Assembly (NCBI GenBank): GCA_934661715.1
Contig: CAKUJL010000040.1
Coordinates: 1-9,765, forward strand
DNA from: an uncultured Oscillospiraceae bacterium
Lineage (GTDB): Bacteria > Bacillota > Clostridia > Oscillospirales > Oscillospiraceae
Reading direction: 5' to 3'
Length of the DNA: 9,765 nt
This document shows positions 1-7,648 of the stretch, piece by piece. The notes under the pieces are model-generated. The model was not told the origin of the DNA and made no database searches. It saw nothing but the letters and a program-made list of their open reading frames with translations. The position numbers and the translations under genes are program-made. Within the stretch, counting starts at the first letter, position 1, and every line of letters begins with the position of its first letter.

Positions 1-185
1 GCGTTGTGACCATCCTCGCGCGTGTCATCGCGCCGGTCCTCACAGACGCAGCCATCGCGAACCTGTCGTACACCGGCTCGGTCATGATCTTCTGCGTGGG
101 CCTGAACCTCGTCTGGGGCAAAACGATCAAGGTCGCCAATATGCTCCCCACGCTCATCTTCGCCGCAATTTACGCCTTTATTTAA
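1..185 (+). CDS. DUF554 family membrane protein, C-terminal part only
   Basis: The reading frame is open from the window edge (first full codon at 3) to a TAA at 183-185, leaving 60 visible residues. They are hydrophobic, with two likely membrane segments. The end carries a Gly-Leu-Asn-Leu stretch followed by KTIKVANMLPTLIFAA. The GLNL...IKVANxLPALxxAP pattern is typical of the C-terminus of DUF554 proteins (YdfK/YqgA of Bacillus and E. coli), integral membrane proteins of about 230 residues and unknown function. The N-terminal three quarters lie outside the window, so start and operon partners cannot be judged. It ends 15 bases before a strong hairpin terminator and converges with metA. The family call rests on recalled sequence pattern, not on a search. 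Confidence 0.75.
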   Translation, partial: VVTILARVIAPVLTDAAIANLSYTGSVMIFCVGLNLVWGKTIKVANMLPTLIFAAIYAFI

Positions 186-190
186 GAAGG

Positions 191-230
191 AAAAAGTGAT
201 CGGCCCTGCCTTGCGGCAGGGCCGATTTTT
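191..230. terminator. Bidirectional intrinsic terminator between the DUF554 gene and metA
   Basis: A perfect 12-bp stem (199-210 with 215-226) encloses a 4-base loop (TTGC, 211-214). On the plus strand it runs into TTTTT (226-230). On the minus strand it is followed by CAC and then TTTTT (complement of 191-195). It sits 15 bases after the DUF554 stop and just after the metA stop at 235, so it can end both converging transcripts. The high GC of the stem makes a strong Rho-independent terminator very likely. Confidence 0.93.
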
Positions 231-234
231 GTCG

Positions 235-1173
235 TTAATAATCTGTTTTTTCGCCGGACGGAATGCGCGTAATGTCGTACGGCACGGTCTGGTAGACAAA
301 ATAGTTGAGCCAGTTGCCGTAGAGAAGATGGGCGCACGAGCGCCACGAGACAAGCGGCGTTTTCGAGGGGTCGTCTCCCGGGAAATAGTGCTCGGGCACG
401 TGGATGGGCACATTCGCTGCCACATCGCGCAGATACTCCTTGAGAAGCGTGTCGCGGTCATATTCCGCGTGGCCCATCAGAAAGACCTGCTTGCCGTCCG
501 GGGTCTTGACGGCGTAGACGCCCGCCTTCTCAGATGACGACATGATCTTGAGTTCCGGCACCTTTTCAATATCCTCGCGCAGAACCGTCGTGTTTCTCGA
601 ATGCGGCACCCAGAACTCGTCGTCAAAGCCGCGGAAGAGCATGAAATTCGGCTCTTCCACCGTGTGCCGGAACACGCCGAACAGCTTCTCGGGAAGCGGC
701 TTTTTCGGCACGCCGTAGTGGTAGTAAAGACCCGCCTGTGCGCCCCAGCAGATGTGAAGCGTCGAATGGACGTGCGTCTTGGACCACTCCATGATTCTAC
801 ACAGCTCCGGCCAGTAGTCGACCTGCTCAAACGGCAGGTGCTCGACCGGTGCGCCGGTGATGATGAGGCCGTCGAAGTTCTGCTCCTTGACCTCGTCAAA
901 CGTTTTGTAGAACGCCAGCATGTGCTCCTGCGAGGTGTTTTTGGACACGTGGCTTCTGGGCGCGACGAGCTCAAGCTCGATCTGCAAGGGGGTGTTGCCC
1001 AGCACGCGGGCAAACTGCGTCTCGGTGTCGACCTTTGTCGGCATGAGGTTCAGAAGCAGGATGTGAAGGGGCCGGATATGCTGCGTGACGGCGCGGGTTT
1101 CGGTCATCACGAAGATGTTTTCCCGCCGGAGCGTCTGTGTGGCGGGGAGCTGATTGGGAATTTTAATGGGCAT
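235..1173 (-). CDS. metA: Homoserine O-acetyltransferase (MetA family)
   Basis: Activates homoserine by acylating its hydroxyl, the committed step of methionine synthesis in the cytoplasm. The 312-residue protein matches the usual MetA length (about 300-310) and opens with the family-typical [11 protein letters not shown]. The catalytic cysteine is C142 in [10 protein letters not shown]235 and E237 in GHAEYD complete the glutamine-amidotransferase-like active site. [20 protein letters not shown] near the C-terminus is also typical. Residue 111 is Glu (TGAPVEHL), whereas E. coli MetA has Gly there. In the characterised Bacillus cereus enzyme this Glu goes with acetyl-CoA rather than succinyl-CoA use, so I infer O-acetylhomoserine as product. 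That fits the adjacent metY. Its ATG overlaps the metY stop (TAATG), with a GGAGG site 10 bases upstream inside metY, suggesting translational coupling. It is the last gene before the terminator. Confidence 0.95.
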   Translation of the reverse strand: MPIKIPNQLPATQTLRRENIFVMTETRAVTQHIRPLHILLLNLMPTKVDTETQFARVLGNTPLQIELELVAPRSHVSKNTSQEHMLAFYKTFDEVKEQNFDGLIITGAPVEHLPFEQVDYWPELCRIMEWSKTHVHSTLHICWGAQAGLYYHYGVPKKPLPEKLFGVFRHTVEEPNFMLFRGFDDEFWVPHSRNTTVLREDIEKVPELKIMSSSEKAGVYAVKTPDGKQVFLMGHAEYDRDTLLKEYLRDVAANVPIHVPEHYFPGDDPSKTPLVSWRSCAHLLYGNWLNYFVYQTVPYDITRIPSGEKTDY

Positions 1174-2465
1174 TAACGAATAGCCTCCAGCGCGTTAGAA
1201 ATGTCGAGAATCAGATCTTCCTTGTTTTCCAGGCCGCACGAGAGCCGGATGAGACCCGCCGGAACGCCCGCGGCCTTCAGCTGCTCGTCGGTCATCTGCC
1301 GGTGCGTGGTGGATGCCGGGCTCAGGCAGCAGGTACGTGCGTCTGCAACATGCGTCTCGATGGCCGCCAGCTTCAGCTCGCGCATGAACGCGCCCGCCGC
1401 CTCGCGTCCGCCCTTGAGCTCGAAGCACACCACGCCGCAAGAGCCATGCGGCAGATATTTCTGCGCGGTCTGATAATACGGGTCTTCTGGCAGGCCGCAG
1501 TAGTGCACGGTCTCGACCTTCGGGTGCTTCGACAGGAATTCTGCCACCGCCTGCGCGTTTTCGCAGTGCCGCGGCATCCGCACGTGAAGACTCTCCAGAC
1601 CGAGATTCAGATAGAACGCGCTCTGCGGCGACTGCATCGAACCAAAGTCCCGCATCAGCTGCGCGGTGCACTTGGTGATGAACGCGCCCTCTTTTCCGAA
1701 CTTTTCGGCATAGGTGACGCCGTGATAGCTCTCGTCCGGCGTGCAAAGGCCGGGGAATTTCTCCTTGTGCGCCATCCAGTCGAATTTTCCGCCGTCGACG
1801 ATCGCACCGCCGAGCGCCGCCGCGTGGCCGTCCATGTACTTGGTCGTCGAGTGCGTGACGATATCCGCGCCCCACGCGAACGGACGGCAGTTGATGGGCG
1901 TTGCGAACGTGTTATCGACAACGAGCGGCACGCCGTGCCGGTGCGCGGCCTTGGCAAAGCGCTCAATGTCCAGAACCGTGAGCGCCGGGTTTGCGATGGT
2001 CTCTCCGAAGACAGCCTTCGTGTTGGGCCGGAAGGCGGCTTCCAGCTCTTCTTCCGAGCAGTCGGGCGCAACGAAGGTCGCCTCTACGCCCATTTTCGCC
2101 ATCGTGACGGAAATGAGGTTAAAGGTGCCGCCGTAGATGCTGGACGAGGCGACAATGTGATCGCCGTTGGAAGCCAGATTGAACAGGGCAAAGAAGTTTG
2201 CCGCCTGACCCGAGCTCGTCAGCATCGCAGCCGTGCCGCCCTCGAGCGCACAGATCTTTGCCGCGACCATGTCGCAGGTCGGGTTCTGAAGCCGCGAGTA
2301 AAAATAGCCCTCGGCCTCCAGATCGAAAAGCTGCCCCATCGCCTCGCAGGTGTCGTATTTGAACGTCGTGGACTGGATGATGGGGATCTGCCGCGGGTCT
2401 CCCGAGCCGGGGTTGTACCCTGCCTGAACGCAGTTGGTCTCGATGTGCTTTTGGATTTCGCGCAT
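1173..2465 (-). CDS. metY: O-acetylhomoserine sulfhydrylase (Cys/Met metabolism PLP enzyme)
   Basis: Converts O-acetylhomoserine plus sulfide to homocysteine and acetate (direct sulfhydrylation), using pyridoxal phosphate. The 430 residues match the family's usual length. Fold-type I features are in order: [10 protein letters not shown] (54-63), the SSGQAAN cofactor-phosphate region (84-90), SSSIYGGT with the stacking Tyr at 111, VVDNTFATP with the PLP-ring Asp at 184, and STTKYMDGH with the Schiff-base Lys at 209. The long insert after the lysine (Gly/Asp-rich, then [10 protein letters not shown]) separates MetY from the shorter MetB/MetC cystathionine enzymes. The start has a good AAAGGGG site about 8 bases upstream. 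It lies 29 bases after the phosphatase gene and overlaps metA. No T-box, SAM riboswitch or attenuator was seen just upstream, so expression probably comes from promoters further up. Confidence 0.95.
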   Translation of the reverse strand: MREIQKHIETNCVQAGYNPGSGDPRQIPIIQSTTFKYDTCEAMGQLFDLEAEGYFYSRLQNPTCDMVAAKICALEGGTAAMLTSSGQAANFFALFNLASNGDHIVASSSIYGGTFNLISVTMAKMGVEATFVAPDCSEEELEAAFRPNTKAVFGETIANPALTVLDIERFAKAAHRHGVPLVVDNTFATPINCRPFAWGADIVTHSTTKYMDGHAAALGGAIVDGGKFDWMAHKEKFPGLCTPDESYHGVTYAEKFGKEGAFITKCTAQLMRDFGSMQSPQSAFYLNLGLESLHVRMPRHCENAQAVAEFLSKHPKVETVHYCGLPEDPYYQTAQKYLPHGSCGVVCFELKGGREAAGAFMRELKLAAIETHVADARTCCLSPASTTHRQMTDEQLKAAGVPAGLIRLSCGLENKEDLILDISNALEAIR

Positions 2466-2494
2466 AATTCTTGCCCCTTTCTATATCTATTTCC

Positions 2495-3151
2495 TTATGG
2501 AAGCAGCGGTAAAATTTCCGCCATGTTTTCAAACAGCCTGTCCGCGCCGCATTGGAGCAGCGTCTCGCGCGGCCTGTAGCCCCACGCGGCCCCGGCGGCA
2601 AAAAAGCCCATGGTCTTTGCAAACGCCATGTCCGTATCGCCGTCTCCGAGATAGAAGACCTCCTCCGGTCTGCACCGAAGCTGATCGAGCAGCAGGTATC
2701 CCGCGTCCGGCTCTGGCTTTAATGGCCTTACGCCGTTGTTGCCCCAGACGACGGAAAACGGCCTGTCCGGGAAATAGGCGTCGATGATCTTCTTTGTCGT
2801 GGTTTCGGTTTTATTCGACAAAACGGCAAGAGAATACCCCCGTTTTTGAAGTTCAGCAACCGTTTCCCGCACGCCGAGGAAAAACTTCGTATGCTCGGCG
2901 CAGTGCTCCGGGTAATACGAGAGATAAAATTGCAGGACATTTTGAATGTCCGCCTCTCCGGCTTCTTTCGGAACGGCGCGGGCAATGAGCTTCGGAATGC
3001 CGTTTCCAATGAACGTGCGGTATTCTTCCAGCGAGTGCCCCGGAAAGCCGAAGCGCTTCAGCGCCTCGTCTGCGCACGCGCCGAGATCAAAGAGCGTGTC
3101 CAAAAGCGTCCCGTCCAGATCAAAGACGGCGGCGCGGAATCGTTTTTGCAT
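2495..3151 (-). CDS. HAD-superfamily phosphatase, phosphoglycolate phosphatase (Gph)-like
   Basis: Probable soluble phosphomonoesterase of the Gph/PGMB-like HAD subfamily with a helical C1 cap. All four HAD motifs are visible in the 218 residues: motif I DLDGTLLDT with nucleophile D11 and acid/base D13, motif II LSNK with S112, motif III Lys145 in RPLKPEP, and motif IV GDGDTD with metal-binding D170 and D174. The cap lies at about residues 20-85. Length matches Gph-type enzymes. The substrate cannot be read from sequence; phosphoglycolate, a nucleotide, pyrophosphate or a phosphorylated vitamin are all possible. It starts 4 bases after the ECF S-component stop, and its GGAGG site lies inside that gene's 3' end, so the two are translated from one message. 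metY follows 29 bases later. The family call is firm and the exact function is not. Confidence 0.85.
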   Translation of the reverse strand: MQKRFRAAVFDLDGTLLDTLFDLGACADEALKRFGFPGHSLEEYRTFIGNGIPKLIARAVPKEAGEADIQNVLQFYLSYYPEHCAEHTKFFLGVRETVAELQKRGYSLAVLSNKTETTTKKIIDAYFPDRPFSVVWGNNGVRPLKPEPDAGYLLLDQLRCRPEEVFYLGDGDTDMAFAKTMGFFAAGAAWGYRPRETLLQCGADRLFENMAEILPLLP

Positions 3152-3155
3152 GGTT

Positions 3156-3782
3156 TTAGCCTTCCTCCGGCTGTCCGTGGTTCTTCTTTCCGTCGAGCGA
3201 CTGCGAAACGGCCTTCACGATGCGGGCGATCGCGGCGCTCAGGACCGCGTTGACGCCGAGCTCGACTAAGAAGTTGACGCCGATCATGATGACAAAGAAA
3301 TAGTAGACGATGTCCGTTCCGCCCGCGAAGTCCTGCAAAATGGGCCGGAACACCGTCAGCATCCCCGCGGCAAAAACGCCCGTGTTAACAATCGGCGCGA
3401 CGATCGCGGAAACGATGCAGCCGAGCGTCTGGCGCTTAGAGAGTGCCTTGTAAACCAGGCCCGCAGCCCAGCCGCACAGCACGGCCTTTCCGACGCACAC
3501 GACGACCAGCCAAAATGGATTCGCGACCCACAGCAGGTTCGTAAAATAGTCCGCGCCCGTGATGCCCGCGATCAGGCACACGACGCCAAACACACCGCCC
3601 AGCAGTGCGCCCGCACCGGGCCCGAACAAAATCGCGCCCACAACGATCGGGACCAGGGTCAGAGAAATCGGAACAGGCCCGATCTTGATTCCCGTCGCAA
3701 CGGTTTGCAGCACAACGACAAGCGCGGCCAAAAGTGCCAGCGATGTCAGACGGACAACGGATGCATGATTTTTGTTTTTCAT
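3156..3782 (-). CDS. ECF transporter S component (substrate-binding membrane subunit), substrate unknown
   Basis: A 208-residue, strongly hydrophobic protein with about six membrane segments (roughly 11-30, 41-57, 59-75, 88-113, 120-145, 160-190). The first helix holds an AxxxA-type motif (ALLAA, 17-21), typical of S components that dock on EcfT. The PISLTLVPIVVGAILFGP segment followed by a Gly-rich stretch resembles the RibU/PanT/FolT-like group. S components bind a vitamin or similar small molecule and work with a shared EcfA-EcfA'-EcfT module, which is not in this window. The start at 3782 is chosen because GGAGGT lies 4 bases upstream; the in-frame ATG at 3833 adds 17 charged residues and has no ribosome site. 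The tail is polar (GKKNHGQPEEG). Its coupling to the phosphatase may hint at substrate, but this is not resolved. Confidence 0.8.
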   Translation of the reverse strand: MKNKNHASVVRLTSLALLAALVVVLQTVATGIKIGPVPISLTLVPIVVGAILFGPGAGALLGGVFGVVCLIAGITGADYFTNLLWVANPFWLVVVCVGKAVLCGWAAGLVYKALSKRQTLGCIVSAIVAPIVNTGVFAAGMLTVFRPILQDFAGGTDIVYYFFVIMIGVNFLVELGVNAVLSAAIARIVKAVSQSLDGKKNHGQPEEG

Positions 3783-3893
3783 AAGTACCTCCAGCTCTCG
3801 CTCCGGCACGTTCGTCCGGATGCAATGCTTCATTTTTTTGCAGCACTTCCCGGCTGCGGGGAAAATTACGCGAAAAACGCGGAATTTCTAAGA
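3783..3893. other. Intergenic gap between ftsK and the ECF S-component gene
   Basis: This is the largest gap within the lower half of the minus-strand gene series. It holds several short hairpins, for example TTCCC/GGGAA in the 3844-3861 area and CGCG/CGCG around a T5 loop near 3870-3882. None is followed by a proper U-run on the minus strand, so no terminator is called. A TTAGAA/TAATTT pair with 17-base spacing on the minus strand scores only 3 of 6 at each box and is not convincing as a promoter. Transcription may read through from ftsK or start here from an unrecognised promoter. Confidence 0.4.
3787..3792 (-). promoter_or_regulatory. Ribosome binding site that fixes the ECF S-component start
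   Basis: GGAGGT on the minus strand, 4 bases before the ATG at 3780-3782. The alternative in-frame ATG at 3833 is preceded by an A-run without any Shine-Dalgarno match, so the shorter 208-residue product is preferred. Confidence 0.8.
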
Positions 3894-6713
3894 TTACGGA
3901 ATTTCTTCCTCAACAGGAGGATTATAGGCCTCCTCCGGGATCGCGGTCTGGCCGGACTGCATGGCCTGCCACTGCTCTTTGGTAATGAGCAGCTGCCGGG
4001 GCTTCGAGCCCTCGAAGTGGCCGACGATGCCGCGCTCTTCCATCTCGTCCATGATGCGGGCGGCTCTGGCGTAGCCGAGCTTGAGACGGCGCTGGAGCAT
4101 GGAAACGGACGCCTGCCCAGTCTCCAGAATGACCTCGACCGCAGCCGGGAGCATTTCGTCGCCATCATCGTCCGGGGCATCCGCTGCCACATTCGCCGAA
4201 GCCGCGTCCTTGCCCTTGCCGCTCTCGGCGGCCTTTTTGTCGATCTCGGCCATGACCTCGTCGGAGTATTCGGCGGTGTTCGAGCGCTTGATGAACGTGA
4301 CGACCTCCTGCACCTCATCGTCGGTGATGAAGCAGCCCTGCACACGCTTCGGCTTTCCCTGCCCCAAAGGCGCATAGAGCATATCGCCCTTGCCGACCAG
4401 CTTTTCCGCACCGGCGGTGTCCAGAATGATGCGGGACTCCATTGCCGACGCGACCGCAAACGCGATTCGAGACGGAATGTTCGCCTTCATGAGGCCCGTG
4501 ATAACATCCGCGGACGGTCTTTGCGTCGCGATGACCAGATGCATACCCGCCGCACGGCCCATCTGCGCCACGCGGCAGATCGACTCTTCGACCTCTTTTG
4601 CCGCAACGAGCATCAGGTCTGCCAGTTCGTCGATGACGACCACGATCTGCGGCATGGCCTCAAATTCTCCGGTGGCTCTGGCCTGCTTGTTGAACGATTC
4701 CAGATCGCGTACCCCGGCGTCCGCCATCATGCGGTACCGGCGCATCATTTCCGTCACCGCCCATTGAAGTGCGCCCGCCGCCTTCTTGGGGTCTGTGACG
4801 ACGGGGATGAGCAGGTGCGGAATGCCGTTGTAGATGCCAAGCTCGACCATTTTGGGGTCGACCATGATGAGCTTGACCTCTTCGGGCTTGGCTTTATACA
4901 GAAGCGAGATGATCAGCGAGTTCATGCACACCGACTTGCCGGAACCGGTCGTACCGGCGATGAGCAGGTGCGGAAGACGGCCAATGTCTCCGATGATGCG
5001 GTTGCCGCCGATGTCCTTGCCGACGGCGAACGAGACCTTGGATTTGGATTTCGCAAATTCCGGCGAGTCGATGACGTCGCGTGCCAGAACGGTCGAAACC
5101 ACGCGGTTCGGCACCTCGATGCCGACGACGGAAATTTTCTCCGGAATGGCCGCAATGCGAACGCCCGACGCACCCAGCGCCAGCGCGATATCGTCCGCCA
5201 GATTTGTGACTTTGGACAGCTTCACGCCGCGGCTGAGCTCGAGTTCATACCGCGTAACGGAAGGCCCGCGCGTGACGTTGATGATCGACGCCTCGATGCC
5301 GAAGGATTTGAGCGTGTCGTTTAAGCGCTCTGCGTTCTGCCGCATTTCCTCGGTGCCGTCGTGCGCCGCGCCGGAGCCCTGCTTCAGAAGCTCCACCGGC
5401 GGATACTGATATTCAGGCGGCTCGGGCGCCGCGGCAATTTCCTGCGCGATGGCGGCGGCCTCCAGATGCACGTCCTCTTTTTTGATCTTGTCTTCCTGCG
5501 GCTCCAACGGCGGCAGTTTTTCCGAAATCGCGGCGACTGCGGCCTCGGGTTTGGGAAGCGGCTTGTTGGCCGCACCGGCTGCGGCAAAGAACGCGGCCTC
5601 CGGCGTCGGTGTTTCCTCTTTGGGCGCTTCGACCGGCGTTTCCGGCAAAGTCTCCGGTTCCGGCTCGGAATTTTCCGCTTCCGGCTCGGATCTTTTCTGA
5701 TTGGGCACGACAAGCGGCGCGGGCTCCATCCGGAGCTCACTCAAATTAAGCGGCGGCAGGTGCTTCGGAAGCTCCTCCGGCGTCTGCACGGTCTCGTGCG
5801 GGGTCTGGCGTCGGACGGCCAGAATGTCGGGGCCCTCGTCCTGAGCTTCCGCGTCCTTTTTGGCCTGTGCGCGGCTCTGCTCGACAAAAACGTCGGGCCG
5901 CATGGGAGCCTTTCTCCCCTTCTGCACCTTCGTTTCCTGCACCGGAAGCGGCGGCTCGTCCACCGGAAGATCAAACTCCGAAGCCTTTGCCCGGCGGCGC
6001 TCTGCCTGATTTTCTGCGCGTTCGATGTGCTTCTGCGCCATGTGGTTCACGATCTGCTCGGCGGGGTCGGGATGCTCGCGCTTCGGCTCGTCATATTCGA
6101 CTCTCGGCCGGTTTTTGATGGCCGTGATGATGCCGGAAACGGTCATATTGAGGCTCGTGATGAGCTCCAATACCAGCGCGAGAAACAGCACGATGACCGC
6201 ACCGGCGCGGCTGATGATGAGCTCCAGCGTCTGCGCCAGAAGCCCCGCGACAACGCCCGCGCAGCTGCCGTCCAGTCCGCCGTCCCAGAGATCGAGGAAC
6301 ATCGAAAGGCCCCATTCCGCGCCGTCCTGTCCGCCGACCAGCTGGACCAAGGCCCCAATTGTCACCGCCAGCAGCATGCTGCACGTAACGCGCAGCGCGA
6401 CGGGTCTTCCGTCATGCAGCAGCAAAATCAGAAAACCCATCACGAACGAAAACGGCAGTATGTAAAGTCCCGGACCGATCAGCCCCTTGAAAAGCGAGAT
6501 CAGCAGCGACAGCAGCGCCCCCTTGATGCCGAGGCACCCCAGCACCGTGCACAGCGCCAGCGCCGCACAGACGCCTGCCCCGACCTCGCGCCGGATGGGT
6601 GGATTACTCTTCGCTTTGGACCGGGAGCTCTTAGACGGCGTCTTCCGGCTGCCGGAGGTTTTTCCGGTGGTCTTCGCGCCGGAGGAACGTTTTTTCGTCT
6701 GTTTTTCCGCCAT
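3894..6713 (-). CDS. ftsK: DNA translocase FtsK/SpoIIIE
   Basis: Septum-anchored, ATP-driven pump that moves chromosomal DNA through the closing septum (SpoIIIE role in sporulation, FtsK role in division). From the start at 6713 the protein has 939 residues. Order: Lys/Ser-rich cytoplasmic tail (1-40), four or five membrane helices (about 44-190), a long Pro/Glu-rich linker (about 205-440), then the motor. The Walker A is GTTGSGKS (587-594), Walker B VVVIDELAD (691-699), and ATQRPS lies at 729-734. The C-terminal gamma winged helix (about 854-920: SMLQRRLKLGYARAARIMDE) reads orienting DNA sequences. The motor is highly conserved. The linker makes it longer than Bacillus SpoIIIE (787). The frame stays open to an ATG at 6896, but that would overlap uppP by 169 bases. 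The 6713 ATG has AAGGA 9 bases upstream and sits 14 bases after the uppP stop, so uppP and ftsK are cotranscribed. Confidence 0.96.
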   Translation of the reverse strand: MAEKQTKKRSSGAKTTGKTSGSRKTPSKSSRSKAKSNPPIRREVGAGVCAALALCTVLGCLGIKGALLSLLISLFKGLIGPGLYILPFSFVMGFLILLLHDGRPVALRVTCSMLLAVTIGALVQLVGGQDGAEWGLSMFLDLWDGGLDGSCAGVVAGLLAQTLELIISRAGAVIVLFLALVLELITSLNMTVSGIITAIKNRPRVEYDEPKREHPDPAEQIVNHMAQKHIERAENQAERRRAKASEFDLPVDEPPLPVQETKVQKGRKAPMRPDVFVEQSRAQAKKDAEAQDEGPDILAVRRQTPHETVQTPEELPKHLPPLNLSELRMEPAPLVVPNQKRSEPEAENSEPEPETLPETPVEAPKEETPTPEAAFFAAAGAANKPLPKPEAAVAAISEKLPPLEPQEDKIKKEDVHLEAAAIAQEIAAAPEPPEYQYPPVELLKQGSGAAHDGTEEMRQNAERLNDTLKSFGIEASIINVTRGPSVTRYELELSRGVKLSKVTNLADDIALALGASGVRIAAIPEKISVVGIEVPNRVVSTVLARDVIDSPEFAKSKSKVSFAVGKDIGGNRIIGDIGRLPHLLIAGTTGSGKSVCMNSLIISLLYKAKPEEVKLIMVDPKMVELGIYNGIPHLLIPVVTDPKKAAGALQWAVTEMMRRYRMMADAGVRDLESFNKQARATGEFEAMPQIVVVIDELADLMLVAAKEVEESICRVAQMGRAAGMHLVIATQRPSADVITGLMKANIPSRIAFAVASAMESRIILDTAGAEKLVGKGDMLYAPLGQGKPKRVQGCFITDDEVQEVVTFIKRSNTAEYSDEVMAEIDKKAAESGKGKDAASANVAADAPDDDGDEMLPAAVEVILETGQASVSMLQRRLKLGYARAARIMDEMEERGIVGHFEGSKPRQLLITKEQWQAMQSGQTAIPEEAYNPPVEEEIP

Positions 6714-6722
6714 AAGGCTCCA

Positions 6723-6727
6723 TCCTT
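6723..6727 (-). promoter_or_regulatory. Ribosome binding site that fixes the ftsK start
   Basis: AAGGA on the minus strand, 9 bases before ATG 6713, immediately after the uppP TGA (6728-6730). A second GGAG (6718-6721) is only 4 bases from the ATG. The site supports the 939-residue product rather than the upstream ATG at 6896 inside uppP. Confidence 0.75.
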
Positions 6728-7558
6728 TCAGGAAATCAGGGACAGCAGCAGCGTCACAAGCCCCGCGCCCCAGCAATAGTAGCAAAAGCCGCCGAATTTT
6801 CCGCGCTGGACGACCAGCCGCAGAAAGTAAATTGCAAAATAGCCCGACACGAACGAGGCGGCCACGCCCACCAGATACACCGGAACAAGGCTCCACGTCA
6901 CGCCGTTTGAAATCGCCTTCACAAGAGACACGAGATTCGCGCCCACGACCGCCGGAATCGACAGCAGGAACGAGAATTTCACCGCGAAATTCCGGTCAAA
7001 TCCGCGCAGCATTCCCGCGCTGATCGTCGTTCCCGAGCGAGACAGTCCCGGCACGACCGCGATCATCTGCGCAAGGCCGACGACGACCGCGTCCGACACG
7101 TTTGCGCTGCGCTCGTCCTTGTTGCCGTGGCCCATGCGGTCGGCGGCGAAGAGCAAAAAGCCCGTCATGATAAACGCAAAGCCGATGAAAAACGTGTTTC
7201 CATACAGGCTCTCAACGAGGTTTGACAGAAACACCGCCGGAATCAGCGGAAGCGTCGCGATGATCAGAAAGCTGATGAGACGCCGCTCTCTGCGGTTGGG
7301 CTTCATCCCGCGCGGCATTTTGCGCAGACGCAGCATCCGCAGAAGCTCCTTCGCCGCCTCGCGCACATCCTTCCAGAACGCGAGAACGACCGCCGCCAGC
7401 GTCCCCAGATGCATCAGCACGTCGAAGAGCATATGGTTTTCCATGTCGCCGATGGCGAGGAAATTTTGCAGCACCGCCAGATGGCCCGAGCTCGAGATCG
7501 GCAGAAATTCCGCCAGTCCCTGCACCAGCCCCAGCAAAACCGCGTTCCAATAGGTCAT
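6728..7558 (-). CDS. uppP: Undecaprenyl-diphosphatase UppP (BacA)
   Basis: Integral membrane enzyme that dephosphorylates undecaprenyl pyrophosphate to the monophosphate, recycling the lipid carrier for peptidoglycan and other wall polymers. Overproduction is known to give bacitracin resistance in other species. The 276 residues match the usual length (E. coli 273). Both signature motifs are present: the (E/Q)xxxE-type QGLAE (13-17) running into FLPISSSGHL (18-27), and the phosphatase-like PGLSRSGTT (170-178) with Arg174. About eight hydrophobic segments are visible. The start has GGAGG about 8 bases upstream (7566-7570). A probable promoter lies in the 90-base gap before it, and ftsK follows after 14 bases. 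In Bacillus subtilis tepA and spoIIIE are adjacent, so uppP is here placed between two partners of a known neighbourhood. Confidence 0.96.
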   Translation of the reverse strand: MTYWNAVLLGLVQGLAEFLPISSSGHLAVLQNFLAIGDMENHMLFDVLMHLGTLAAVVLAFWKDVREAAKELLRMLRLRKMPRGMKPNRRERRLISFLIIATLPLIPAVFLSNLVESLYGNTFFIGFAFIMTGFLLFAADRMGHGNKDERSANVSDAVVVGLAQMIAVVPGLSRSGTTISAGMLRGFDRNFAVKFSFLLSIPAVVGANLVSLVKAISNGVTWSLVPVYLVGVAASFVSGYFAIYFLRLVVQRGKFGGFCYYCWGAGLVTLLLSLIS

Positions 7559-7580
7559 AGTCTATCCTCCGAATGTCCAA

Positions 7581-7594
7581 ACGGCAATTGCCGT
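7581..7594. promoter_or_regulatory. Perfect 14-bp palindrome in the uppP leader
   Basis: ACGGCAATTGCCGT reads the same on both strands. It lies between the predicted transcription start (about 7607) and the uppP ribosome site (7566-7570), at roughly +14 to +27. It could be a repressor operator or a small RNA hairpin. It is too short in U-run and loop to be called a terminator. Its function is unknown. Confidence 0.45.
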
Positions 7595-7613
7595 AAAAAT
7601 CACATACTGATTT

Positions 7614-7642
7614 ATATTACCACACCCGGAGGAATATTTCCA
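7614..7642 (-). promoter_or_regulatory. Probable sigma-A promoter for uppP-ftsK
   Basis: On the minus strand a TGGAAA -35 (7637-7642) and a TAATAT -10 (7614-7619) are separated by exactly 17 bases. A TGn extension sits immediately before the -10. Each hexamer matches consensus at 4 of 6 positions, and the extended -10 compensates for the weak -35. The expected start is near 7607, giving a leader of about 50 bases before the uppP ATG. Confidence 0.55.
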
Positions 7643-7648
7643 GAGTTT

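Noticed and set aside
2466..2494. SAM riboswitch or T-box before metY
   Set aside because: Only 29 bases separate the genes, which fits no known leader RNA; only a ribosome site is present.
1302..2579. Plus-strand open frame (425 codons) opposite metY
   Set aside because: Antisense to a complete MetY with all PLP motifs; no ribosome site and no family resemblance.
3783..3893. Terminator or riboswitch between ftsK and the ECF S-component gene
   Set aside because: The small hairpins lack a U-run on the minus strand, and the 111 bases are too short and lack recognisable conserved riboswitch elements.
3705..5324. Long plus-strand open frame (539 codons) opposite ftsK
   Set aside because: It is antisense to the strongly conserved FtsK motor, its translation is rich in Arg/His/Asp with no recognisable domain, and it has no ribosome site. 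High GC with G/C third positions makes such open antisense frames common.
5361..6779. Plus-strand open frame (472 codons) opposite the FtsK N-terminus and linker
   Set aside because: Arg-rich, repetitive translation with no domain; explained as the mirror of the Pro/Glu-rich linker.
6714..6896. N-terminal extension of FtsK to an ATG at 6896
   Set aside because: It would overlap the uppP coding end by 169 bases, lacks a good ribosome site, and the added residues look like out-of-frame uppP. The 6713 ATG has AAGGA.
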